Part shown: positions 7,200 through 15,200 of the stretch, one piece after another
Position numbering within the stretch: the first letter of the stretch is position 1
Layout: the number at the start of each line of letters is the position of its first letter
Virus record (IMG/VR): IMGVR_UViG_3300020418_000043
Location: 1-22,367 of that record
DNA length: 22,367 nt
Source: a virus
Reading direction: 5' to 3' (one strand)
The notes under the pieces: generated by a model
What the model saw: only the letters and a program-made list of their open reading frames with translations
Databases searched by the model: none
Told to the model about the DNA's origin: nothing
Translations under genes and position numbers: made by a program

Positions 7200-7378
7200 G
7201 CGAAGCATTAGAAATTACAAAGGCAGATTTTGATGCCAACAAAGAAGATTATCTTGATCGTGTAGAGAAAGGTGAGATAATTCTAGTCAGACATCCTGAC
7301 GGACGAGCAGTTCTTGCTATCCCTGAGAAATGGGATGACGAACTGATAAATTTATGGAACCACGATGATGCATCATGA
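7196..7378 (+). CDS. Phd/YefM antitoxin-like small protein
   Basis: A 60-residue protein resembling the N-terminal fold of prevent-host-death (Phd/YefM) antitoxins: ITKADFDANKEDYLDRVEKG followed by EIILVRHPDGRAVLAIPEK, i.e. a helix then two strands ending in a Val-Leu-Ala-Ile-Pro turn. Family members bind DNA as dimers, repress their own operon and neutralise a partner toxin with their C-terminus. Here the C-terminus is very short and acidic, and no toxin-like ORF is adjacent: the next gene is a membrane protein. It may act against a host toxin or only as a regulator (inference). ATGA overlaps join it to both neighbours. Confidence 0.7.
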   Translation: MSEALEITKADFDANKEDYLDRVEKGEIILVRHPDGRAVLAIPEKWDDELINLWNHDDAS

Positions 7379-7749
7379 TTAAAAAACTATTTAAAAAATA
7401 CTTAAACCTTGTCAAAAAAATTGATGAAAGGCACTACTGGCCTCTGTTTATATTCCTATCGTGTTACTTTGTTGTACCATATAGTGAGTTTGTTATCACA
7501 GCACTCATCATATTATACTTTAAGTTTGAAGGTGCATTCCGTAAGATAGGTGGTAGGTTAATCAAACCATTTCCAGAGTGGATCAGATTTGGTGGATCAA
7601 CAATATTCTTTCTTGTTATGTTAGATGATACACTTGCATACTTAAGTATCATAGCAGTAGGTATTTGGACTAACAGACAACTTAAGAAAGAGAAGGCATT
7701 AGAAGAGAAGCAAGCAAAAGAAGATAAAGAAAATGGATTGACAGATTAG
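7375..7749 (+). CDS. Unrecognised small membrane protein
   Basis: A 124-residue protein with a basic N-terminus (KKLFKKYLNLVKK), a long hydrophobic stretch at about residues 22-50 (room for one or two segments) and another at about residues 68-96 (FFLVML, LSIIAVGIW). A highly charged Lys/Glu-rich tail follows (about 99-124), likely helical. By the positive-inside rule the N-terminus is probably cytoplasmic. No family is recognised. It overlaps the previous gene by ATGA. The -35 box of the next promoter lies at its 3' end. Confidence 0.8.
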   Translation: MIKKLFKKYLNLVKKIDERHYWPLFIFLSCYFVVPYSEFVITALIILYFKFEGAFRKIGGRLIKPFPEWIRFGGSTIFFLVMLDDTLAYLSIIAVGIWTNRQLKKEKALEEKQAKEDKENGLTD

Positions 7750-7765
7750 GTTTACATGCTATAAT
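7738..7765 (+). promoter_or_regulatory. Consensus sigma70-type promoter with extended -10
   Basis: TTGACA (7738-7743), a 16-nt spacer, and TGCTATAAT, i.e. an extended -10 with perfect TATAAT at 7760-7765. Transcription would start near 7772, about 17 nt before ATG 7789. The leader has no Shine-Dalgarno-like sequence. The -35 box covers the end of the membrane-protein gene. Confidence 0.75.
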
Positions 7766-7788
7766 ATTAATAGTCATAATTATCTTTA

Positions 7789-8049
7789 ATGAAACCAGTA
7801 GTAATCCTAGAACGATATCCGTATAGGTTTGTAGAGTCTGGTAAACTAGACAGTGGTTATCCAGACTTTAGAATACAGAAGTTCAATGAATGGACTCGAA
7901 GATACAATGACATGTACTTGCTAGATAGTCAAGCACAACTAGATTGTTGTATAGAAGACCACGAGTATACCAAGTGGTTAGACCCAGATCCTGAGGTAGC
8001 AGCATACCCTAGAGATACAGACACAATTACATCCCCTTACACATCATGA
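7789..8049 (+). CDS. Unrecognised small protein
   Basis: An 86-residue hydrophilic protein. It is rich in Tyr, Asp and Arg, with FNEWTRRYNDMYLLDS (about residues 32-47), CCIEDHEYTKWLDPDPE, and an acidic, proline-containing end. There is no signal peptide or membrane segment. It is the first gene behind the strong promoter at 7738 and overlaps the next gene by ATGA, so the two probably form a short operon that ends at the terminator at 8351. No function can be named. Small, strongly expressed phage proteins at such positions are often host-takeover factors, but that is only inference. Confidence 0.75.
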   Translation: MKPVVILERYPYRFVESGKLDSGYPDFRIQKFNEWTRRYNDMYLLDSQAQLDCCIEDHEYTKWLDPDPEVAAYPRDTDTITSPYTS

Positions 8050-8360
8050 GCGTAAAATCAAATGTAGAACGTGCTGAGTCAGCAATGAGAAAGGCACTAA
8101 TTAATGCTCTCGCAGAGGGAGAAGATCAACATCTATGTGAACTATTTGAAATGCTAATGGCATTGCGTGACTTAAAAGCACAAGTCAATAACACTATTAG
8201 ATTCACTGATAATACACAACAGTATTATAATAGAGAAAGTGAATTTAATATTGATCTTAGTAATCATGATAATGTTATAACTTTTCCAACTAAACATGGA
8301 GGAGACTTAGATGCACTGGATGATATTGAAATCAACACAGATGGAGACGAAGAGGGTTGA
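8046..8360 (+). CDS. Unrecognised small acidic protein
   Basis: A 104-residue protein. Residues 1-50 are likely helical (NVERAESAMRKALINALAEG, then LFEMLMALRDLKAQVNN), and the remainder is Asn/Asp-rich and acidic, ending in GDLDALDDIEINTDGDEEG. No domain is recognised. It starts by ATGA overlap with the preceding gene. Its TGA stop (8358-8360) lies inside the terminator hairpin loop and within the -35 box of the next promoter. Confidence 0.75.
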   Translation: MSVKSNVERAESAMRKALINALAEGEDQHLCELFEMLMALRDLKAQVNNTIRFTDNTQQYYNRESEFNIDLSNHDNVITFPTKHGGDLDALDDIEINTDGDEEG

Positions 8361-8374
8361 CACCCTCTTTTTTT
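8351..8374 (+). terminator. Rho-independent terminator
   Basis: A perfect 7-bp stem AGAGGGT/ACCCTCT (8351-8357 and 8362-8368) with loop TGAC, followed by a run of seven T (8368-8374). It ends the two-gene unit 7789-8360. The loop and stem also contain the TTGACA of the next promoter. Confidence 0.85.
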
Positions 8375-8384
8375 ATGCTATAGT
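8357..8384 (+). promoter_or_regulatory. Sigma70-type promoter nested in the terminator
   Basis: TTGACA (8357-8362), a 16-nt spacer, then TGC TATAGT, an extended -10 at 8379-8384 (one mismatch from TATAAT). It has the same spacer length and extended -10 as the promoter at 7738, which suggests a shared promoter type. Predicted start near 8391. Confidence 0.75.
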
Positions 8385-8390
8385 ATATTT

Positions 8391-8585
8391 GTTGGACGCA
8401 ACATGGGAGTGACTGAATAAACTTACTGGCAACCGCTAGTTAAGGTGATGGGTCAGAGGTGGTGCTCGCTGTCCGCAGGGGCAGAACTACTCAACCAAGT
8501 AGGACTCAGGCAACAACGTATTTACTACTGTAGTAATGCCCGTTGTTTGTTGGTATACAGGAATCCAACCTCCCTCTTTATTTTT
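8391..8585 (+). ncRNA. Hairpin-rich non-coding leader or small RNA (candidate)
   Basis: About 195 nt lie between the promoter at 8357-8384 and ATG 8586 with no convincing gene. Hairpins visible by eye: GTTG/CAAC with loop GACG at the predicted 5' end (8391-8402); CTGTCC/GGGCAG with loop GCAG (8469-8484), extended outside by GGTGGT/ACTACT across an internal loop (8458-8463 with 8486-8491); AACAACG/CGTTGTT (8512-8518 with 8541-8547), enclosing TTACTAC/GTAGTAA (8522-8536); and GTTGG/CCAAC (8549-8569), followed by a pyrimidine and T-rich stretch that resembles a weak terminator. It could be a 5' leader controlling the next gene, a riboswitch-like element, or a small RNA. It does not fold as a tRNA by eye and I could not match it to a known RNA class. 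Confidence 0.5.
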
Positions 8586-9032
8586 ATGGAAGAGATACAG
8601 GCATATAGATATCCTCATGCAGAGGACGTAAACCACATTCTCCACAGAATCATTTGTGATAATAGTGTTACCGAAGATAAGGGAGCATTGATGACTCAGT
8701 GGAATTGTTTTGATGTAGAAGAGTTTAATGTTATCGCAGACTATGCGAAGAGTTTAATTGACAGACCCACTAAGTTGGTAGATCTATGGGGTCAAGTGTA
8801 TCAGTATGGACACTACCAAAGTTATCACAATCATATTCATAATGATTGGGCATTCGTATACTACGTGAATACACCACACGGATCTTCACCTATTGTATTC
8901 AGAACAAGCAACAAAAGAATTAAACCTATAACTGGGATGTTGATATTATTTCCTGGTTATATGGATCATTATGTACCTCCTAATAAGGGAGAAGGAAGAA
9001 GTATCGTAGCGGGAAATTTAGTATACACATAA
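8586..9032 (+). CDS. 2OG-Fe(II) oxygenase-like protein
   Basis: A 148-residue protein fitting the phage-type putative 2OG-Fe(II) oxygenase family. It shows the double-stranded beta-helix landmarks: YHNHIHNDWAFVYYVN (metal-binding His region), GSSPIVF, then GMLILFPGYMDHYVPPNKG (distal His) and RSIVAGNL (the Arg that binds 2-oxoglutarate). Such enzymes hydroxylate proteins or small molecules; in T4-like cyanophages they sit among structural genes with unknown substrates. The frame is open upstream to ATG 8445, but that extension lies in the hairpin-rich leader and is unlike protein, so I chose ATG 8586 (MEEIQAYRYP). It has no ribosome site (upstream is TTTATTTTT). An in-frame ATG 8691 with GGGAG upstream would drop the N-terminal third. 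Confidence 0.8.
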   Translation: MEEIQAYRYPHAEDVNHILHRIICDNSVTEDKGALMTQWNCFDVEEFNVIADYAKSLIDRPTKLVDLWGQVYQYGHYQSYHNHIHNDWAFVYYVNTPHGSSPIVFRTSNKRIKPITGMLILFPGYMDHYVPPNKGEGRSIVAGNLVYT

Positions 9033-9035
9033 ATA
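9028..9035 (+). promoter_or_regulatory. T4-late-type promoter box CATAAATA
   Basis: Late-core-like octamer that includes the stop codon of the oxygenase-like gene and lies 37 nt before the start of the first fibre gene. Same layout as at 5849 and 15217. Confidence 0.55.
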
Positions 9036-9072
9036 CTTCTAGCTTAGAGAAAGTGTCTGTAGGACTAGAAGT
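9035..9072 (+). promoter_or_regulatory. Inverted repeat directly before a fibre gene start
   Basis: ACTTCTAG (9035-9042) and CTAGAAGT (9065-9072) are perfect 8-nt inverted repeats separated by 22 nt, and the second arm touches ATG 9073. The AGGA at 9061-9064, the only ribosome-site-like sequence, lies at the edge of the loop. The hairpin could limit ribosome access or protect the 5' end of the late transcript. Confidence 0.5.
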
Positions 9073-11172
9073 ATGTCAAAAATTCTTGCAAATGAAATTG
9101 CTAATTACGGTGATGACTCACCGATAGATCTGAAGGAGGGTCTGAATATCCCTGCTGGAAAACCAGTACAGGCAGCAGGATCGTCTGGTACTACAGGACA
9201 AGTCCTGTCTACTACAGGTACTACAGTGCAATGGGTAACACCATTTAGTGGAAGTTATACTGACTTATCTAATAGACCAACTATTCCTGCAGCACAGGTA
9301 AACTCTGATTGGAATGCTTCGAGTGGTGCTGCTGTTATCTTAAACAAACCAGTAGTTCCTCCTCAACCAAGTGTCACTACAGCATCTGCAGGAACTGCTG
9401 CTCTAGCATATAACAGTGGTAACGGAGAGTTTACATTTACTCCTCCAGATCTTTCATCATTTGCTACAGAGACATACGTAACTACTAGAGGATACTTAAC
9501 ATCATATACAGAAACTGATCCTGTATTCTCTGCATCTGCTGCATCAAATATAACTACTGCAAAAATTTCTAATTGGGATACATCATACAGTTGGGGTAAT
9601 CATGCTTCTGTAGGATACTTAACTCTGGAGTCTGATACTCTACAGACAGTTATTAACAGAGGTAATACCAGCACAAGTCCAGCATACTTTACAGCAAAAT
9701 TACAATACAGTAACGCATTTGTAGCAGCAGATATTACTTCATCTCTTGCTACAACTTATGATGGTTTCTTTTTAAAGAATAGTACTGATGGTAATGCATA
9801 CTATTCACATAACACTGCATGGAAAAAATTATTAAATGAAGATGCACTTCTTGATAATCTATCCAATGTAGATCTATCTGTTGCACCTCAGAATGGTCAA
9901 GTTCTTAAATGGGATTCTGCTACATCAAGATGGAAAGCAGCAAATGATTTAACAGGTGGTGGTGGAGGAGGTCTTTCACTAACAGATCTTTCTGTTCAAT
10001 CATCAACAGCATCAGGAGGAGGTTCTCTTGTATACAATAATGGTAGTGGTGTATTTACATATACTCCACCAGATCTTAGTAGTTTCATAACATCAATAGG
10101 AGATGCTATTCGTGATGCTGACTTCACAACTAATGGCATAATGAAAAGATCTGGTGCTGGAGTTTATACATCCATCACAGATAATAGTGCTAATTGGGAT
10201 ACAGCATTTGGATGGGGTAACCACGCATCACAAGGATATCTAACACAACTTCCTGTTCATGGACTAGGAGTTCATACTGGTGTAACTCTTACCAATGAAA
10301 CAGCAGGAGACTTGTTACAATATAGTGGTACACAATGGGTTAACTGGACACCAAACTATCTTACAGCAGAAACAGATACATTACAATCTGTAATTACTAG
10401 AAATGGTACAGTAACATCAGGAAACCCTGCGTTCAATACAAGTACTTTCTTCACAGGAACTGGAACAGGTGCAGGAAATGGTGGCAAACCATATTTCTTA
10501 TGGGATGCAGCTAATAATCAATTGGTAGGTTCTGATAATATAGAAATAGTATTAGGATTTAATGGTGATCAAAAAATTAAAACTGATGGTACAAATGTAC
10601 TCTACAATAATTTTGCAAATGTATTACATACTATTGAAAATTCTGGAGAAAGGGAAGCATGGAACAGTAAAGTTAGTGGAGTCTTTGTACCATCATTTAA
10701 AATTAATCATAACGCTGCTGTAGAATTATATCATGCGAATGGACAAATAAGATTAGCAACTTCTTCAACAGGTGTCACCGTAACAGGTGCATTGACTGCG
10801 GGTGGTTTGACCTATCCAACAGTTAATGGTACAAATGGTCAGGTCTTGACTAGTGATGGAGCTGGTAACGTAGCATGGGGAGCTGGCGGTGGAGGTGGTG
10901 CTAGTGTAACTATAAGTGACACACCTCCAGCAGCATCTGCTGGTGATCTATGGTGGGAAAGTGACAGTGGACGTCTAAAAATTTACTATCAAGATGTTGA
11001 TAGTGCACAGTGGGTTGATGTAGCACCACCTCTTGCACCAGCGTTATCCTCAAACGCTCCTGCTACTGCTAGTTCTACTGGTAGTGCGGGTGATATTAGA
11101 TATGATTCTGGTTATGTTTATGTCTGTGTTGCGACTGATACTTGGAAGAGAGCAGCACTAACAACTTGGTAA
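9073..11172 (+). CDS. Modular tail-fibre-like structural protein
   Basis: A 699-residue protein rich in Ser, Thr, Gly and Asn, built of short beta-type modules typical of T4-like cyanophage fibres. Repeated units are YNSGNGEFTFTPPDLSSF (about 114-130) and its copy at about 322-338; NWDTSYSWGNHASVGYLT (about 167-184) and NWDTAFGWGNHASQGYLT (about 374-391); and ESDTLQTVI/ETDTLQSVI. A poly-Gly linker occurs at about 297-302. Near the C-terminus there is a block (GGLTYPTVNGTNGQVLTSDG) that recurs almost unchanged in the next gene, then SAGDLWWESDSGRLKIYY. There is no signal peptide; such proteins assemble into the virion. A late-type box precedes it. Start chosen at ATG 9073 (MSKILANEI), directly after the inverted repeat. 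The exact fibre role is unknown. Confidence 0.8.
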   Translation: MSKILANEIANYGDDSPIDLKEGLNIPAGKPVQAAGSSGTTGQVLSTTGTTVQWVTPFSGSYTDLSNRPTIPAAQVNSDWNASSGAAVILNKPVVPPQPSVTTASAGTAALAYNSGNGEFTFTPPDLSSFATETYVTTRGYLTSYTETDPVFSASAASNITTAKISNWDTSYSWGNHASVGYLTLESDTLQTVINRGNTSTSPAYFTAKLQYSNAFVAADITSSLATTYDGFFLKNSTDGNAYYSHNTAWKKLLNEDALLDNLSNVDLSVAPQNGQVLKWDSATSRWKAANDLTGGGGGGLSLTDLSVQSSTASGGGSLVYNNGSGVFTYTPPDLSSFITSIGDAIRDADFTTNGIMKRSGAGVYTSITDNSANWDTAFGWGNHASQGYLTQLPVHGLGVHTGVTLTNETAGDLLQYSGTQWVNWTPNYLTAETDTLQSVITRNGTVTSGNPAFNTSTFFTGTGTGAGNGGKPYFLWDAANNQLVGSDNIEIVLGFNGDQKIKTDGTNVLYNNFANVLHTIENSGEREAWNSKVSGVFVPSFKINHNAAVELYHANGQIRLATSSTGVTVTGALTAGGLTYPTVNGTNGQVLTSDGAGNVAWGAGGGGGASVTISDTPPAASAGDLWWESDSGRLKIYYQDVDSAQWVDVAPPLAPALSSNAPATASSTGSAGDIRYDSGYVYVCVATDTWKRAALTTW
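9382..9462 (+). repeat. Fibre module TPPDLSSF, copy 1
   Basis: Encodes an AxxYNSGxGxFTFTPPDLSSF-type unit. Related copies lie at 10009-10086 (same gene) and 11363-11443 (next gene), each followed within a few dozen residues or further on by a SDTLxxV/IxxR unit. Divergent at DNA level, so this is old module duplication. Confidence 0.65.
9571..9624 (+). repeat. Fibre module WGNHAS-GYLT, copy 1
   Basis: 54 nt encoding NWDTSYSWGNHASVGYLT; the second copy at 10192-10245 has the same length and encodes NWDTAFGWGNHASQGYLT. Confidence 0.8.
10009..10086 (+). repeat. Fibre module TPPDLSSF, copy 2
   Basis: Second copy of the unit at 9382-9462, here ending TYTPPDLSSF. Confidence 0.65.
10192..10245 (+). 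repeat. Fibre module WGNHAS-GYLT, copy 2
   Basis: Second copy of the 54-nt unit at 9571-9624 within the same fibre gene. Confidence 0.8.
10771..10880 (+). repeat. 110-nt fibre module shared by two adjacent genes, copy 1
   Basis: Encodes a unit containing LTAGGLTYP and NGQVLTSDGAGNVAWG. The copy at 11717-11826 in the next gene has the same length and is clearly similar in DNA, including identical CAGGTCTTGAC. Confidence 0.85.
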
Positions 11173-11180
11173 AATAAATA
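11173..11180 (+). promoter_or_regulatory. T4-late-type promoter box AATAAATA
   Basis: Directly follows the stop of the first fibre gene. The next gene has ribosome site AAGGAG (11187-11192), 11 nt before ATG 11204. Confidence 0.45.
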
Positions 11181-11203
11181 AAACATAAGGAGCATACTGA
11201 GCA

Positions 11204-12205
11204 ATGGCAATTAATTTTCCTGCAACAGCAGGGCAAGCAACTGATGGTACTTTTACATACACGGTAGCAGGGATAACATACGCATGGAACGGATCATCGT
11301 GGGCAGCTGCTGGTGCTGGTGCTAGTGCTACTAATAGATCATTGTTTAGTGTGACAACAAACTCTCCATCTGGTGGTGGAGCATTAAGTTATGATCAGAA
11401 CAGTGGAGCATTTTCATATACTCCTCCAGTTCTAAGTGGATTTCTTACAGCAGAGTCAGATACACTAGCAACAATAACTGCAAGAGGTGCAAGCACTGCT
11501 AATCAAACAACTTTTACTGGTGGTGTAGAAGCAAACGTCCTTAATCTTACTACTAATGGAATAAACCTTACTTCAACTAATGATATAGGAGTTTCTGCAA
11601 CAGGTTTATATATTAATAACACATCTAACAACTCAACTATTGCAAGTTTTCAGTTCAATACTGGATGTCAATTAAGAGACACAAATGGTGTCGTTAGATT
11701 ATACACACAAACAACTGGTGCAACCATTGATGGTACATTGACTGCTGGTGGACTTTCTTATCCAACAACCAACGGGACTAGCGGACAGGTCTTGACGAGT
11801 GATGGCACAGGAAATGTAACATGGGGAAGTCCTGCAGGATCAAGAAGCACTGTACCTGTTACAGTTAACATCGCAAACGAAGCTGTATCTAACACATCAT
11901 TTACAACTCCTAAAACATATGTTCTTATAAAAGTATCAACATCTCATGCTGCATGGGTAACACTATACAGTGATACTGCTAGTAGAACTTCTGACGCATC
12001 AAGACAAATAAATGTAGATCCTTTACCAGGTTCTGGTGTTTTATCTGAGGTAATTACTACTGGTAACCAAGTACAATTAATTACACCTGGCACAATATGT
12101 TTTAACTCTGCTGGCACAGGAACCACATATGCAAAGATAGTTAATAAATCAGGATCAACAGCAAATATAACAGTGACACTTACATACGTTGTATTGGAGA
12201 GTTAA
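11204..12205 (+). CDS. Tail-fibre-like structural protein, related to the preceding gene
   Basis: A 333-residue modular protein. The N-terminal unit (FPATAGQATDGTFTYTVAG, YAWNGSSW) is a small beta module common in phage fibres. It is followed by a copy of the TPPDLSSF-type unit (TPPVLSGFLTAESDTLATIT, about 74-95) and the shared 110-nt module (about 172-208). The remainder, about 215-333, is a different beta-rich domain with many Thr and Val (WVTLYSDTASRTSDASRQIN, VQLITPGTICFNSAGTG), probably the distal tip or a trimerisation unit. It has an AAGGAG ribosome site. It appears to be a shortened relative of the 699-residue protein with a new C-terminus. Its stop is 1 nt before the next ATG. Confidence 0.8.
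   Translation: MAINFPATAGQATDGTFTYTVAGITYAWNGSSWAAAGAGASATNRSLFSVTTNSPSGGGALSYDQNSGAFSYTPPVLSGFLTAESDTLATITARGASTANQTTFTGGVEANVLNLTTNGINLTSTNDIGVSATGLYINNTSNNSTIASFQFNTGCQLRDTNGVVRLYTQTTGATIDGTLTAGGLSYPTTNGTSGQVLTSDGTGNVTWGSPAGSRSTVPVTVNIANEAVSNTSFTTPKTYVLIKVSTSHAAWVTLYSDTASRTSDASRQINVDPLPGSGVLSEVITTGNQVQLITPGTICFNSAGTGTTYAKIVNKSGSTANITVTLTYVVLES
11363..11443 (+). repeat. Fibre module TPPDLSSF, copy 3
   Basis: Third member of the unit seen at 9382 and 10009, here ending SYTPPVLSGF. Confidence 0.6.
11717..11826 (+). repeat. 110-nt fibre module shared by two adjacent genes, copy 2
   Basis: Encodes a unit containing LTAGGLSYP and SGQVLTSDGTGNVTWG; pairs with 10771-10880. Confidence 0.85.
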
Positions 12206-12206
12206 T

Positions 12207-15200
12207 ATGTCAGAAAAAATCTATGTTGTCACCCTTCATAATAAGGAAGACTTGGAAGGATTTTATGATGATATGAAGGACAACGGGTTTCGTTTAAACT
12301 TGAAACGTCCTATCAGTAGAAACACACACTACTGGATGACAGATGAACAAGCAGAAGAATTAAAACAAGATCCTAGAGTATGGGATGTAGACTTACGTCC
12401 AGAAGATAAAGGAATATATCCTAAAAAATGTGCAACATCAAAGGACGAAGTATTTTTTAGAAATCTTGAAGGAACTTTTTGGAAAGATGGAGGCATCAGT
12501 ACTGCTAATGATTTTCCATGGGGTCTATCACATACTGCAGATTCTGTAGGTGTGCATAGAGGCAAGGGACAATTTGGATCTAGTGGAGGAACTTATAATC
12601 AACATCCTGCACAAATTGTAAGTGATATGTATGAAGGTGCATGGGGTGATGGCAGACATGTAGACATAGTTGTTTGTGATGATCCTGTATCTTCTGGTTG
12701 TGCTGAGTGGATGGGATTTCAAGAGACTAGATTTGTTCCATATCAATGGTTCAATGAATTGAATACTGAGGTAGCATCTATAGATGATGATGGTCAGACT
12801 CTACCCACTGGAAATGTAACTTACCATACTAATGCAACCAATCCTGAGTATCATGGAACTCATGTTGCTGGAACTTGTGCAGGACAATACTATGGACTTG
12901 CAAACGAAGCAAATATATATGCACTACAAATTCTAGGCACAATGCCTTCTGGTCAAACTCTACCCACATTATTATTGTATGATTATCTCAGAGCATTTCA
13001 TAGAAAGAAACCTATTAATCCTGTAACTGGATACAAGAATCCTACAATATCAAATCATAGTTGGGGGTATAGCACAGAGACATCTTTAGAAGCAGAATTT
13101 CCTGCTGGTATTGCAATTGGAAATGTTGTAGAAGTAAACTATCAAGGTGTACAATATAATTCTAGTAATCCTAATCCTAGTGGTTGGACAATGGCAGGAT
13201 TAGAAACAGACTTTGGTATTGCTCCTAACAAATGGAGTATCCCTGTCACACTTACATCTGTCAATGCTGATGTAGAAGATGCTATCGAGGATGGTATAGT
13301 TATTGTTTGTGCTGCTGGTAATGATAACTTTCATGTTGTGCCACAAGGAGATGCAAATTATAATAACTTTGTTATCTTCCAAGGATATAATAGCAATGCT
13401 CCAATCTATTTTAATAGAGGTATGTCTCCTGCCAGTGCACCAAATGCAATCATGGTAGGATCATTAGGTAGTGATGCTGCATTCAAGAGATCAACTTTCA
13501 CAAACTTCGGTCCTAGAATAGATGTGTTTGCACCTGGTAGTAATATTTTATCTGCATGGGGAAACCCTGCTGTTATCACAGGACCTAGTGCAGGAGCAGG
13601 GTTTGTTGATTCAAAATATCCTGGCGGTGGAAACTGGATATGGCCTATAAGTGGAACCAGTATGGCATCACCACTGATTGCTAGTGTTGCAGCAATGGTT
13701 GCTAGTGCTAGGAGGACGGATAGATTTAGTAATGATGATCTTCGTGCATACTTGAATAACAATAGTATCTTTGGTGACATGACCTTTGATGTTAGTGGAG
13801 GACAGTTTGATGATAATTCATGTAGGAAAGATAGTCCTAACAAATATTTGGTAACAACAAATCCTAGAAAATCAAATGGTAATTTACAGAGTAAAGTAGG
13901 AGATAGAAGAAGTGGTGCAGTATTTCCTAGACCTAAAAAATTACATGCTGCTAATGGATTTCCTAGTGGTATATTATCTACCGCTTCACAGTTGGCAATA
14001 ACAAAGGAGTGGAAGGCATTAATACCAACACCTCCTTGGAAAGATCCAGCAACACAAGGATTGTTTCAATATACTTCTGAGTTATACATTCCTACTAACG
14101 AAGCAGGACCTACAGGATACCCTGTAATGATTTGTTTACATGGTAATGGAGGATCTGGAACTACTATTAATGATCCAATTTATTCTACATTAGGAGATCA
14201 TATTAGAGTAGGTCCTAATGGTTTCTTTAACAGTTGGAATATAGTTGACGAGAATAGTACTGCTCCTGACATAGAATACTTGAGAAATCTTATTAAATTA
14301 TTGAAGACATTTACAAATGTAGACAGTACAAGAATTAGAATTTCTGGTATATCTAATGGTGCAGCACTAGCATGTAGAGCATTTGTTGAGATAGATGATC
14401 CTGCTGTTGATTTAATTATTCCTATTGTATCTCAGTTTCATATAAATGAGGTAAATAATTTTACACAGTTCTTTGAACCAACAGATCATTTGAATACTAA
14501 TGGTACTCTAGCAGATTATGGATATAGTAATCAAAAAGTTCCTGCTACTGGTAGAAAAATATTGATGATGCAGAATACTAATGATAATGTCATACCTTAT
14601 AATGGTGGCGGTGGTGTTGGTATTCAATTTATAGGTGCTAGACTATGCACATATCGTATGGCACAAGCTATGGGATGGGTAGGAGGAGAACAGAATACTG
14701 GACTAACATATCAAGGAGACGCAGCAACACAACTTTATCGTTATAATATTAATGGAAATGCAAATGAGGTAGTTCATTGTGCAAGTAATGGTGGACATGG
14801 AATCAATGCAAAGATGATTACTTTGTTTGAGGAATGGGTTGAGAGTGATGGTCAGACAATTACAGTTACAGCACCATCTAATACATATAATATAACTGTC
14901 CTAGCATTTAGTAATGTTAACTATACACTTAATGGAAATGATAGGAATGGATTGGTGAGTGGTAATGATCCTACAGTTACTGTACAGGCAGGAGACACAA
15001 TTAATTTCAATGTCAATGCTGGAGGACATCCTTTCTATATTAAGACAGTTTATGTTGGTGGTACTTCTAATCAAGTAACAACAGGAACCATAACTGGAAC
15101 ACAGGGATTGACTAACGGTACAATATCTTGGAACACAACAGGTGTATCAGCAGGGACATATTATTATGTTTGTTCTCCACATGCATTTCTTGGTATGGGT

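Noticed and set aside
8420-8510. tRNA or tmRNA in the leader region
   Set aside because: No T-arm GGTTC-type sequence and no 7-bp acceptor stem could be paired by eye.
8445-8585. In-frame 47-codon extension of the first oxygenase-like gene
   Set aside because: It runs through the hairpin-rich leader, its translation looks unlike protein, and similarity to the family begins after ATG 8586.
8691-9032. Internal start at ATG 8691 with GGGAG upstream
   Set aside because: It would remove the N-terminal third, which reads like normal protein (YRYPHAEDVNHILHRI). It remains possible as a second start but is not preferred.
9571-10245. CRISPR-like regular repeats in the fibre genes
   Set aside because: The repeats are in frame, diverged and encode protein modules; spacing is not that of a CRISPR array.
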